Shown here piece by piece: positions 1-6,160 of a stretch of 8,553 bases of DNA. Source of the stretch: Deltaproteobacteria bacterium (GTDB taxonomy: Bacteria > Desulfobacterota > Binatia > UBA9968); assembly GCA_023250495.1 (NCBI GenBank), contig JAHFAP010000136.1, positions 1 to 8,553 of the forward strand. Reading direction: 5' to 3'. The notes below the pieces were generated by a model. That model had not been told where the DNA came from. It worked only from the letters and a program-made list of their open reading frames with translations, and searched no databases. The translations under genes and the position numbers were made by a program. The first letter of the stretch is position 1. Each line of letters opens with the position of its first letter.

Positions 1-1
1 G

Positions 2-253
2 ATCCAGCAAATTCCGTTCGGCGACGAAATGGACCTCTTCGTCGGGGAGGTCCTGGCCACGCATGTGCGCAAAGGGGCGATGGAAGGCGAGCTGTTCCGC
101 GAGGATTCCAACCCGCTGCTCTACATGGGGACCAAATACGCTCCCGACGGCAAGCCGCTGGGAAAGTTCTACTCCCATCTGGGCAAGGTGGAGCGCGCCG
201 ACTACGAATCGCCTTTGCTTAAGGAATATCTCAGCCGGCCAAAGAAAAGATAA
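2..253 (+). CDS. Flavin reductase-like domain protein, C-terminal fragment (5' end outside window)
   Basis: The frame is open from the left edge to TAA at 251-253, giving about 83 residues of a protein that begins upstream. The visible segment IPFGDEMDLFVGEVLATH resembles the strand of the flavin reductase-like (FMN-binding split-barrel, DIM6/NTAB) domain that usually reads 'hhGDHxLFhGEVhA'. The following NPLLYMGTKY and GKFYSHLGKV resemble the family's 'PLhYhGxxYxxLG' C-terminal part. Members bind FMN and reduce free flavins for partner monooxygenases or act as small flavoproteins in the cytoplasm. The FMN-binding N-terminal half is missing, so activity cannot be judged. The first ATG visible, at 29, is an internal methionine rather than a start, because the matching fold continues upstream of it. 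It is on the same strand as the ABC operon 79 bp downstream, but a candidate promoter lies in the gap, so co-transcription is uncertain. Confidence 0.65.
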   Translation: MQQIPFGDEMDLFVGEVLATHVRKGAMEGELFREDSNPLLYMGTKYAPDGKPLGKFYSHLGKVERADYESPLLKEYLSRPKKR

Positions 254-276
254 AAACTGAGAGCCGCCCCCCACCC

Positions 277-305
277 TTGACAGCAGAGAGCTATCTCCAT
301 AGCCT
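277..305 (+). promoter_or_regulatory. Candidate promoter for the ABC importer operon
   Basis: A perfect TTGACA (277-282) lies in the 79-bp gap before the binding-protein gene. With a 17-bp spacer the -10 hexamer would be TAGCCT (300-305), a poor match. No better -10 is seen at 16-18 bp spacing. The location is right, but the weak -10 makes this tentative. Confidence 0.3.
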
Positions 306-332
306 TCGCTGTGGGCTTCGTAGAGAGGTCAT

Positions 333-1490
333 GTGAGTTACGGTAGCGACCTAAGACACGTGGCAGTTTCCTTCGCTCTTCTCCTCGCCGTCGCGGGCGC
401 GAGCTTCGCCGCGCCGCTGCCAAAGACAACGCAGGAGATGCTCAAGAAGCTCAAGCTCGAGTCGAGCATCATGTCCGGCCTCGACAAAGAGCTTGAAGTC
501 CCTAAAGCCTGGTTGGATGGGGCCAGAAAAGAGGCCAAGCTACGGATCTTCTCCACCATCGACCCGCCCCAGTTCGAGGTGCTCTCCGCTCCTTTCAAAG
601 AGCGTTTCCCGTTCATCGCCATCGAGTACAACCGCGCGAGCCACGAGGACCGCGCGATCAGGACGCTGGTCGCCTACAAGAACAAAAAGATCGTCACCGA
701 CATCCTGACCGGCGTGGGCGGGAGCTTCTTCATGTTTCGGGATGCGGGCGCCTTTGAGGATCTCCGAAACATCCCGAACTGGAAAAACAACCCGCCCGGC
801 ACCAGCGATCACGACGGACTGTGGGTGGGAATGCACATGCGCTACTGGTGCATGGCCTACAATACGAAACAGGTGAAGAAGGAAGACGCGCCCAAAAAAT
901 GGGAGGATTTCCTGACCCATCCGATATGGCGCAACGGCAACCTCGCGCTGGGCAACCGCCCGCAGCTGTGGTCGCTGCAGCTCTGGAAGGCCAAAGGCGA
1001 AAAATGGACGAAAGATTTTCTCGCCAGGCTCTTTGCGGAGGTTAAGCCGCAGCTCCGCAGAGAAGGCATGAACGCCATGCTGGAGCTGCTCGCGGCGGGC
1101 GAGTTCTACGGCAGCATCCCGTCGGCCGAATACCGCACCCACCAGAAAGTCCTGGACGGCGCGCCGGTCAGTTACACCTGCCCCGAGCCCGTGCCCGTGG
1201 CGGTCTCCGAGATGGCGATTCTCAAAGGCGCGCCGAACATCAACAGCGCCCGCGTGTTTGTGAATTGGTTTTTGAGCAAGGAAGGCCAGGTCGCCCAATA
1301 CGTCTCCGACTTCGCCCCGCCGGTCCACAAGGATCTCCAACGCAGGGAATTTCTTCCATTCGCCGATCAGATCGTGGGCAAGGAACACGCCTTCAGAGAC
1401 CCCGCTTTGGAGCTGGAGGTCCAGCCGAAGCTGCTCGAGTTCTGGGACCCGCTCTGGCTCCGAGCCGGCGGCAGACAGCGCGGCAGATAG
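333..1490 (+). CDS. ABC transporter periplasmic solute-binding protein (Fe3+/polyamine-type family)
   Basis: This 385-residue protein is the substrate-capturing component of the importer encoded by the next two genes. Residues 1-27 form a Sec signal peptide: a short n-region with Arg8, a hydrophobic core (VAVSFALLLAVAGA) and an S-F-A cleavage site before Ala27-Pro. There is no lipobox Cys, so it should be a soluble periplasmic protein. The mature part resembles class II binding proteins (SBP_bac_6/8 group, AfuA/FbpA relatives): a first-lobe strand LRIFSTIDPPQFEVL (70-84), a hinge-like MRYWCMAYNT (169-178), KKWEDFL (188-194), and a late AILKGAPNINSARVFVNWFL (295-314) typical of the 'gAPHPnaArlFidwlLs' region. 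The start is GTG at 333, with GAGAGG at 323-328; an internal GTG at 360 would keep the signal core but has no ribosome site. The tandem tyrosines that bind iron in classical FbpA are not seen (FY at 258-259 instead), so the substrate is open. The stop is 2 bp before the permease start. Confidence 0.88.
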   Translation: MSYGSDLRHVAVSFALLLAVAGASFAAPLPKTTQEMLKKLKLESSIMSGLDKELEVPKAWLDGARKEAKLRIFSTIDPPQFEVLSAPFKERFPFIAIEYNRASHEDRAIRTLVAYKNKKIVTDILTGVGGSFFMFRDAGAFEDLRNIPNWKNNPPGTSDHDGLWVGMHMRYWCMAYNTKQVKKEDAPKKWEDFLTHPIWRNGNLALGNRPQLWSLQLWKAKGEKWTKDFLARLFAEVKPQLRREGMNAMLELLAAGEFYGSIPSAEYRTHQKVLDGAPVSYTCPEPVPVAVSEMAILKGAPNINSARVFVNWFLSKEGQVAQYVSDFAPPVHKDLQRREFLPFADQIVGKEHAFRDPALELEVQPKLLEFWDPLWLRAGGRQRGR

Positions 1491-1492
1491 CG

Positions 1493-3214
1493 ATGGGCGA
1501 AAATCTCCGGCTCCATCTTGGGCAGCACGCCATTTTTTTTCTCGTCTTCTTTCTGGTGCTGGCGCCCCTCTCTTTCCTTATCCTGGGAAGCTTCAGCACC
1601 GCGAGGCTGCCGGGCGACTTTTCTCTCGATGCGATGGGGTTGGTGAATTACCTGAAGGTTTACTCCGACCCCGGAACCTACGAGCTGTTCACCAACACCG
1701 TGATCTACGTCGGGGGCAGCGCGTCATTCGGAATCATCATGGCGGTTTCCCTGGCATGGTTGGTGGAGCGCACCAACATGCCGGGGAAGACTTTGGTTTA
1801 CGCGGGCGTGCCGATGACGCTCGCCGTGCCCGGCATGCTGCAGGCGATGGCGTGGGTCCTGCTGCTCAGCCCGCGCATCGGCTTCATCAACCAACTGCTC
1901 AAAGATCTCTTCGGGCCGGACGCACCGGTGATCGACGTCTATTCCCTCGGCGGCATGGTCTTTATCGAAGGTTTGAGACTTGTGCCCACGGCCTTTCTCA
2001 TGCTCGTGCCGCTCATGCGCAGCATGGACCCGGCGCTGGAAGAGGCGGCGGCGGTTTCTGGCGCGCGGCCCGTCGCGACTTTGCGCAAGGTCACTTTGCG
2101 GCTCCTCGCGCCGGCGCTGGTGGCGGTGATGATCTACCAGGCGATGACCGCGCTGGAAGTCTTCGAGATTCCCGGCATTCTCGGCCTCCCGGCCGGCATC
2201 TACGTTTTCAGCACGAAAATCTACGCCATCGTGCGCACGGCGACCTTCATGCCGGTATACGGCCAGGCCAACGCGCTCGCCATGGTTTATCTCTTCATCG
2301 CCGTCGCGACGACCTTTCTCTATACCCGGATGATCAGCCGCGCGGAAAGGTACGCGATCATCACGGGAAAAGGTTACCGGCCGCGCCTGCTCGATTTGGG
2401 AAAATGGAAAATCCCGGCGCTGGCATGCGCGCTGCTGTTTTTGTTTTTCGCGATCGTGCTCCCCTTTCTGGTTTTTCTTTACGCTTCGTTTCTCCCTTAT
2501 CTTCAGGCCCCGTCCTGGAATGTCTTGAAGGTCCTGACGCTGAAAAACTACCGCTTGCTGGCGGAATACGGCGAGGTCGGCTCGGCGCTGAAAAACACGG
2601 TCTTGATGGTCGCGACCACGGCCACGAGCACGGTGGTGCTTTCGTTTCTAGTCTCGCTCGTCGTCATACGCAGCAAGTTCTGGGGTCGAAAGCTTCTCGA
2701 CCAACTCGCCTTCATGCCGCACGCCATCCCCGGCATCGTCATAGGCATCGCCTTTTTCTGGCTCTTTCTCCAACTGGATTTTCTGCCGCTCTATGGCACC
2801 ATCTGGGCAATCTCGATCGGCTTTACGATCAGCTTTCTCGCCTATGGCACGCGCTCGATGAACGCCGCGCTGCTGCAAATTCACAAAGAGCTGGAAGAGG
2901 CGGCCTACGTGAGCGGCGCCCCGCCCTGGCGGACGATGTGGCGTATTTTTGTGCCGCTGATGATGCCGACGCTGGTGGGAGTTTGGATCTGGGTGGTGCT
3001 CCACGCGGTGCGCATCGCCGGCATGCCGCTGATGCTCTATGAAGGGCCGGACAACCAGGTGCTGGCGATCTTGATCTGGAACATGTGGGACGAGGGCTAC
3101 ATCCCGGCGGTGGCGGCGATCGGCACGCTGCTCATGATCGTGCTGCTGCTGCTCACGCTCGCCGTCCGCTTCCTGGGCTTCCGCAGGCAGACCATGCAGA
3201 TCGGGGGAACATGA
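1493..3214 (+). CDS. ABC transporter permease, two fused transmembrane domains (FbpB-like)
   Basis: This 573-residue inner-membrane protein forms the translocation path of the importer. It contains two binding-protein-dependent transport domains in tandem, as in FbpB/SfuB-type iron permeases, so one chain replaces the usual permease pair. The cytoplasmic EAA loops that dock on the ATPase are both present: EEAAAVSGA at residues 183-191 and EEAAYVSGAPPW at 468-479, each followed after about nine residues by a hydrophobic-Pro segment. Hydrophobic segments include about 13-33, 63-86, 98-121, 212-230, 273-290, 318-346, 385-405, 423-447 and 538-560. The length is normal for the fused family. The frame is open back to about 1265, but the upstream part overlaps the binding-protein gene and is not membrane-like, so ATG 1493, 2 bp after the preceding stop, is chosen. 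The ribosome site is weak, suggesting translational coupling. It overlaps the ATPase gene by 4 bp (ATGA, 3211-3214). Confidence 0.92.
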   Translation: MGENLRLHLGQHAIFFLVFFLVLAPLSFLILGSFSTARLPGDFSLDAMGLVNYLKVYSDPGTYELFTNTVIYVGGSASFGIIMAVSLAWLVERTNMPGKTLVYAGVPMTLAVPGMLQAMAWVLLLSPRIGFINQLLKDLFGPDAPVIDVYSLGGMVFIEGLRLVPTAFLMLVPLMRSMDPALEEAAAVSGARPVATLRKVTLRLLAPALVAVMIYQAMTALEVFEIPGILGLPAGIYVFSTKIYAIVRTATFMPVYGQANALAMVYLFIAVATTFLYTRMISRAERYAIITGKGYRPRLLDLGKWKIPALACALLFLFFAIVLPFLVFLYASFLPYLQAPSWNVLKVLTLKNYRLLAEYGEVGSALKNTVLMVATTATSTVVLSFLVSLVVIRSKFWGRKLLDQLAFMPHAIPGIVIGIAFFWLFLQLDFLPLYGTIWAISIGFTISFLAYGTRSMNAALLQIHKELEEAAYVSGAPPWRTMWRIFVPLMMPTLVGVWIWVVLHAVRIAGMPLMLYEGPDNQVLAILIWNMWDEGYIPAVAAIGTLLMIVLLLLTLAVRFLGFRRQTMQIGGT

Positions 3215-4299
3215 TCCGGATCGAACAGCTTCACGTGCGTTATCGGACGGAGCGGGGCGAGGTCCACGCGGTTCGCGGCATCGACTTGAACGTCAGGCAG
3301 GGGCAGTTCTTTACTCTGCTGGGGCCGAGCGGCTGCGGCAAAACGACGACCTTGCGCTCGGTGGCGGGTTTGGAGAGGCCGCAGGAAGGAGAGATCATCG
3401 TCGGAGACGACCTGGTTTTCTCCCAGCAGCGGAAGATCTCGATTCCTCCTTATAAGAGAGACATCGGGATGGTTTTCCAATCCTACGCCATCTGGCCGCA
3501 CATGAATGTTTTTGAAAACGTCGCCTTCCCTCTCCGGGAGATGAAAAAGCGGGTCTCGCAAACGGACATCCGCTCCAGGGTGCGCAAGGCGCTATCCCTC
3601 GTTCAGCTTGAAGGGCTTGAGGATCGCCCGGCGCCGTTTTTAAGCGGCGGCCAGCAGCAGCGTCTTGCCCTGGCGCGCGCCCTGGTCAAAGAGCCGCGCG
3701 TCCTCTTGCTTGACGAGCCCTTGAGCAACCTCGACGCCAAGCTCAGAGAAGAGACCCGCTTCGAGCTGCGCGAGCTGGTCAAGCGCCTCGCCATCACCAC
3801 TCTCTACGTCACCCACGATCAGCTGGAGGCGCTGACGATGTCGGACGTGGTGGCGGTGATGGACCAGGGGCGCGTCGTCCAGGAAGGCACTCCGCTGGAG
3901 ATCTATCGCGCGCCCCGGGACCGGTTCGTGGCGAATTTCATCGGCTTGAGCAACTTTCTCGAAGGGCGCGTACAGAAAACTGGCCAACTCGGTGAAGTGG
4001 AGACTCCCAGCGGCACGCTCAAGTGCGTTCTAGCCGACGGGATTACTGCCGGGGAAGCGGTTGTCGTCGTGATTCGCCCGGAGGATGTGAATCTCAACGC
4101 CGGCCCGGCGTCACAGAACGAAAACATTCTCGAGGGAAAGATCGAGGCGGTCGTCTTCATGGGGGATACGTTGGAATGCCAGGTAGCCGTCGGAACAAAG
4201 TTGATCCGAATCAAGCTCCACCCGTCATCCCCGGTGGCGCGCGGCGAGATCGTCCGCCTGAGACTGCCCGCTGAGAGCTGCCACGCCCTGCGCGCTTGA
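3211..4299 (+). CDS. ABC transporter ATP-binding protein with TOBE domain (FbpC/PotA-like)
   Basis: This 362-residue cytoplasmic ATPase powers the importer. All nucleotide-binding elements are visible: Walker A GPSGCGKT (38-45), Q-loop Gln90 in MVFQSYAIWPHM, signature LSGGQ (144-148), Walker B LLLDEP (165-170), D-loop SNLD (172-175) and switch His202 in YVTHDQ. After the ATPase core (about 1-240) comes a C-terminal TOBE-type regulatory domain (about 245-355) with the typical VIRPEDV (287-293) and a late VVFMGDTLECQV segment. This domain organisation is normal for the FbpC/PotA/MalK class. The start ATG overlaps the permease stop in an ATGA motif, with GGGGGAAC directly upstream, indicating coupled translation. 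The frame is open further upstream to about 3085, but that part is a shadow of the permease. The substrate cannot be read from the ATPase. It is a close paralogue of the partial ATPase at the right edge of the window. Confidence 0.94.
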   Translation: MIRIEQLHVRYRTERGEVHAVRGIDLNVRQGQFFTLLGPSGCGKTTTLRSVAGLERPQEGEIIVGDDLVFSQQRKISIPPYKRDIGMVFQSYAIWPHMNVFENVAFPLREMKKRVSQTDIRSRVRKALSLVQLEGLEDRPAPFLSGGQQQRLALARALVKEPRVLLLDEPLSNLDAKLREETRFELRELVKRLAITTLYVTHDQLEALTMSDVVAVMDQGRVVQEGTPLEIYRAPRDRFVANFIGLSNFLEGRVQKTGQLGEVETPSGTLKCVLADGITAGEAVVVVIRPEDVNLNAGPASQNENILEGKIEAVVFMGDTLECQVAVGTKLIRIKLHPSSPVARGEIVRLRLPAESCHALRA

Positions 4300-4347
4300 A
4301 GGCAGAAAACGAGTTGGTCTATAGTCTATCCGTCTCAAGAATCTTTT

Positions 4348-4354
4348 AAGGAGG
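4348..4354 (+). promoter_or_regulatory. Strong ribosome binding site of the VOC gene
   Basis: AAGGAGG lies 7 bases before ATG 4362. It is the best Shine-Dalgarno match in the window and fixes the start of the VOC protein, suggesting it is translated more strongly than its neighbours. Confidence 0.8.
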
Positions 4355-4361
4355 GCCTGCC

Positions 4362-4847
4362 ATGAAGCTGAAAGGAGTGGATCACCTCGCTTTTGTCGTC
4401 ACCGATCTGGAGCGTTCGGTGAAGTTCTATCAGGAGATCTTTGACGGAGAGGTCGGCCGCAGCCGCGGGCTCAACGAAAAAGACAAAGCCGCCGGCCGCT
4501 CACAGCACACGCTAGTCAAGGTCGGAAACTTCGGCTTCGATCTATTTCAGATGGAGCCGGCAGATCCGCCCAAGACCGACACGCGCCATCTTCACTTCGC
4601 CTTCGAGATCGATCCGGCGGATCTCGACAAAGTTCAGCAGCAGCTCAAGCGCATGGGCGTGCCTTACGATGGCCCCAAGGCCCACGGCGGCGGATCAGGA
4701 CTATCGATCTATTTCAAAGATCCTGACGGCTACCAGCTCGAGGCCACAGCCAAGTTTCGCGACCAGGCCGCCTATGAAGCCGAGATCGCCAAGCGCGGCG
4801 CAGCCTACGGCGGCATGGGCAGCGCCTACCAGTGGAAGGAAAACTGA
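4362..4847 (+). CDS. VOC family protein (glyoxalase/bleomycin resistance/dioxygenase superfamily)
   Basis: This 161-residue protein is a single VOC unit made of two beta-alpha-beta-beta-beta modules. The first opens with GVDHLAFVVTDLERSVKFYQ (5-24), the second with HLHFAFEID (76-84), and it ends with FKDPDGYQLEAT (118-129), the classic closing strand. Likely metal ligands are His8, His78 (or His76) and Glu127, the usual 'His, His, Glu' pattern, with Asp60 in the strand GFDLFQ at another usual ligand position. VOC enzymes include glyoxalases, epimerases, fosfomycin-resistance proteins and extradiol dioxygenases; the sequence does not choose between them, though the small single-unit size favours an isomerase or lyase-type role or a ring-cleavage accessory over a two-unit dioxygenase. 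A 35-residue tail (about 127-161) extends past the core. It lies 62 bp after the ABC ATPase, same strand, with its own strong ribosome site. Its stop codon falls at the left edge of the heptad repeat. Confidence 0.85.
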   Translation: MKLKGVDHLAFVVTDLERSVKFYQEIFDGEVGRSRGLNEKDKAAGRSQHTLVKVGNFGFDLFQMEPADPPKTDTRHLHFAFEIDPADLDKVQQQLKRMGVPYDGPKAHGGGSGLSIYFKDPDGYQLEATAKFRDQAAYEAEIAKRGAAYGGMGSAYQWKEN

Positions 4848-4898
4848 GGATGGAGGATGGAAGATAGCGCGATCCTCGATTCTCAATCCTCTATCCTC
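4846..4898. repeat. Inverted heptanucleotide array (GAGGATN x3 / NATCCTC x4), hairpin-capable
   Basis: The gap between the VOC and M24 genes is almost entirely a 7-bp periodic element. The left arm has GAGGAT at 4846-4851, GAGGAT at 4853-4858 and the variant GAAGAT at 4860-4865. The right arm carries the complement: ATCCTC at 4872-4877, the variant ATTCTC at 4879-4884, then ATCCTC at 4886-4891 and 4893-4898. The outer two units of each arm can pair as a 13-bp stem with one G.U (G4852/T4892), followed by an imperfect extension and a loop around 4866-4878. The left edge overlaps the TGA stop of the VOC gene and the right edge ends 11 bp before the M24 start. Heptanucleotide short tandem repeats are known in intergenic DNA of cyanobacteria and some other bacteria; whether this is a dispersed family in this genome cannot be seen here. 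There is no T-run, so it is not a standard terminator. Confidence 0.75.
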
Positions 4899-4909
4899 GG
4901 GATGTAACC

Positions 4910-6130
4910 ATGGCTGAACTCTACCCCTATCCCCGTTTTTCTCTCGCCGAGCGAGACCGGCGCTGGCGCGCGGTGCGCGAGCTGATGCGCCAACAGCGCA
5001 TCGATGTGATCGTCACACCGCAGAACACCGGCCACTCGATGGATTATCAGGCGAACACCCGCTACCTGACCCACGTCGGCGGCGGCGGCGACTCGGACAT
5101 CGCCGCGGTCTTTCCGCTGGAAGGAGAGGTCACGGCGATCGCCACCTCCGCCGCGCCGCGCTGGCCGACGGTGCAGGAGTGGACCACAGACATCCGCGAA
5201 GCCAGGCGCAATTATGGCCTGGTGATCGTCGAAAGACTCAAAGAACTGAGAGCCGATCGCGGCCGCATCGGCATCACCGGCCTCGGAGAGATAGAGGGCA
5301 CGCGCACGCCGGAGGGGACGATCCTCTACGGCACGTGGAGACAGATCCGCGAGGCCTTCCCTCAGGCTGAGCTGGTCGACGCGACTAACATCCTCACAGA
5401 AGTGCGCTATGTGAAGAGCCAGGAGGAGATCGAAGTCTTGACCAGGTCGATGGAAATCATCGAGCTCGCCTATCAGGCGGAGATCAAGGCGGCCCGGCCT
5501 GGAAAAAAAGACTGGGAGGTTTGGGCGGCGACGCAATGCGCGCTGATGATGAACGGCTCGGAGATGCCGGTCCACTGCAATTGGGTCTCGGGAAAAAATC
5601 CTCGGCGAACCCTCACGCGCCCGAGCATGCGCATTCTCGAAAAAGGCGATCTCATCATCAACGAGATCGAGTCCTCGTGGATCGGCTACCGGTCGCAGGG
5701 AGTGCAGCCGGTCTTCGTAGAAGTCGCCGATCCGGTGCATGTGGAGCTAATCAAAGTACAGCGAGATGTCTTCAATCGACTGCTTGAAGTGTTAAAGCCG
5801 GGAGTTACAGTTGCAGAGCTAGCCGAGCTTACACAAAAGGCAGGCGCGCGGGCCGCGCCTCAGTCCGGGCCAGCAGCCGGCGCCCGAGCGGAGCTTACGA
5901 TGCATGGCCGCGGCGCCGGAGATGACGGCCCGATTATCACCTCTCACGCGCGCAGTCCGCGACAACTGAGCGTCGCGCTGCGCGAAAGCATGGTTTTCAT
6001 CTTGAAGCCGTCAGCGATCACACCGGACGGAAGCTCCATCTGCACCTGGGGCGATACCGTAGTCGTCACCCCGCACGGCGGCCACCGTCTCGGCAAACGA
6101 GCCCACGACCTGGCAGTCTCCGGCAGCTAA
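4910..6130 (+). CDS. M24 family (creatinase/aminopeptidase P fold) protein with degenerate metal site
   Basis: This 406-residue cytoplasmic protein has a creatinase-type N-terminal domain (about 15-165) and a C-terminal pita-bread domain (about 175-400). Family hallmarks include NILTEVRYVKSQEEIEVL (160-177), KGDLII (245-250), the GY of the first metal strand (259-260), LKPGVTVAEL (295-304), MHGRGAG (331-337) and GDTVVVTPHGG (381-391). Aligned by eye with E. coli aminopeptidase P, only one of the five metal ligands remains: His332. The two Asp positions read Glu252 and Gln263, and the two Glu positions read Lys366 and Gly381. It is therefore unlikely to be a normal dinuclear aminopeptidase; metal-free relatives such as creatinase, or the ectoine-hydrolase branch, are better models, but the usual creatinase His (HNP) appears as KNP (229-231). 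A Gly/Ala-rich stretch (311-327) precedes MHGRGAG. ATG 4910 is chosen because it follows the repeat and gives a normal N-terminus; no clear ribosome site is seen. Automated annotation would probably call it Xaa-Pro peptidase. Confidence 0.85.
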   Translation: MAELYPYPRFSLAERDRRWRAVRELMRQQRIDVIVTPQNTGHSMDYQANTRYLTHVGGGGDSDIAAVFPLEGEVTAIATSAAPRWPTVQEWTTDIREARRNYGLVIVERLKELRADRGRIGITGLGEIEGTRTPEGTILYGTWRQIREAFPQAELVDATNILTEVRYVKSQEEIEVLTRSMEIIELAYQAEIKAARPGKKDWEVWAATQCALMMNGSEMPVHCNWVSGKNPRRTLTRPSMRILEKGDLIINEIESSWIGYRSQGVQPVFVEVADPVHVELIKVQRDVFNRLLEVLKPGVTVAELAELTQKAGARAAPQSGPAAGARAELTMHGRGAGDDGPIITSHARSPRQLSVALRESMVFILKPSAITPDGSSICTWGDTVVVTPHGGHRLGKRAHDLAVSGS

Positions 6131-6160
6131 TCCGCCCGAGTTAACTCAGTAGACCTTCGG
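6131..6160. other. Convergent intergenic gap with small palindromes
   Basis: This 30-bp space separates the converging M24 and lnt genes. It contains a perfect 10-bp palindrome GAGTTAACTC (6138-6147). A small stem GACC-TTC-GGTC (6152-6162) overlaps the lnt stop codon. Neither is followed by a T-run, so a two-way terminator is possible but not supported. Confidence 0.3.

Noticed and set aside
254..332. Small RNA or riboswitch upstream of the importer operon
   Set aside because: Only 79 bp, with short weak inverted repeats (CTAT...ATAG) and no recognisable aptamer pattern; only a TTGACA is notable.
331..336. ATG at 331 as the start of the binding protein
   Set aside because: The next codon is TGA. 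The frame instead starts at GTG 333, which sits behind GAGAGG.
540..1388. Long antisense open frame (282 codons) opposite the binding-protein gene
   Set aside because: The plus-strand frame has a signal peptide and clear family motifs. The antisense product is rich in Arg, His and Val with no recognisable domain, as expected for a shadow in GC-rich DNA.
1756..3042. Long same-strand open frame (428 codons) inside the permease gene
   Set aside because: It is out of frame with a permease carrying two EAA motifs. The product is Arg/His/Ala-rich and has no membrane segments or motifs.
4846..4898. Heptad hairpin as a rho-independent terminator
   Set aside because: No T-run follows on either strand, the stem is A/G versus T/C rather than GC-dense, and a same-strand gene begins 11 bp later.
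4846..4898. Heptad array as a CRISPR or mini-array
   Set aside because: Units are 7 bp and contiguous with no spacers, and the two arms are inverted.
4883..5740. Antisense open frame (285 codons) opposite the M24 gene
   Set aside because: It has no recognisable domain and a composition typical of the complement of GC-rich codons. The M24 frame has clear family motifs throughout.
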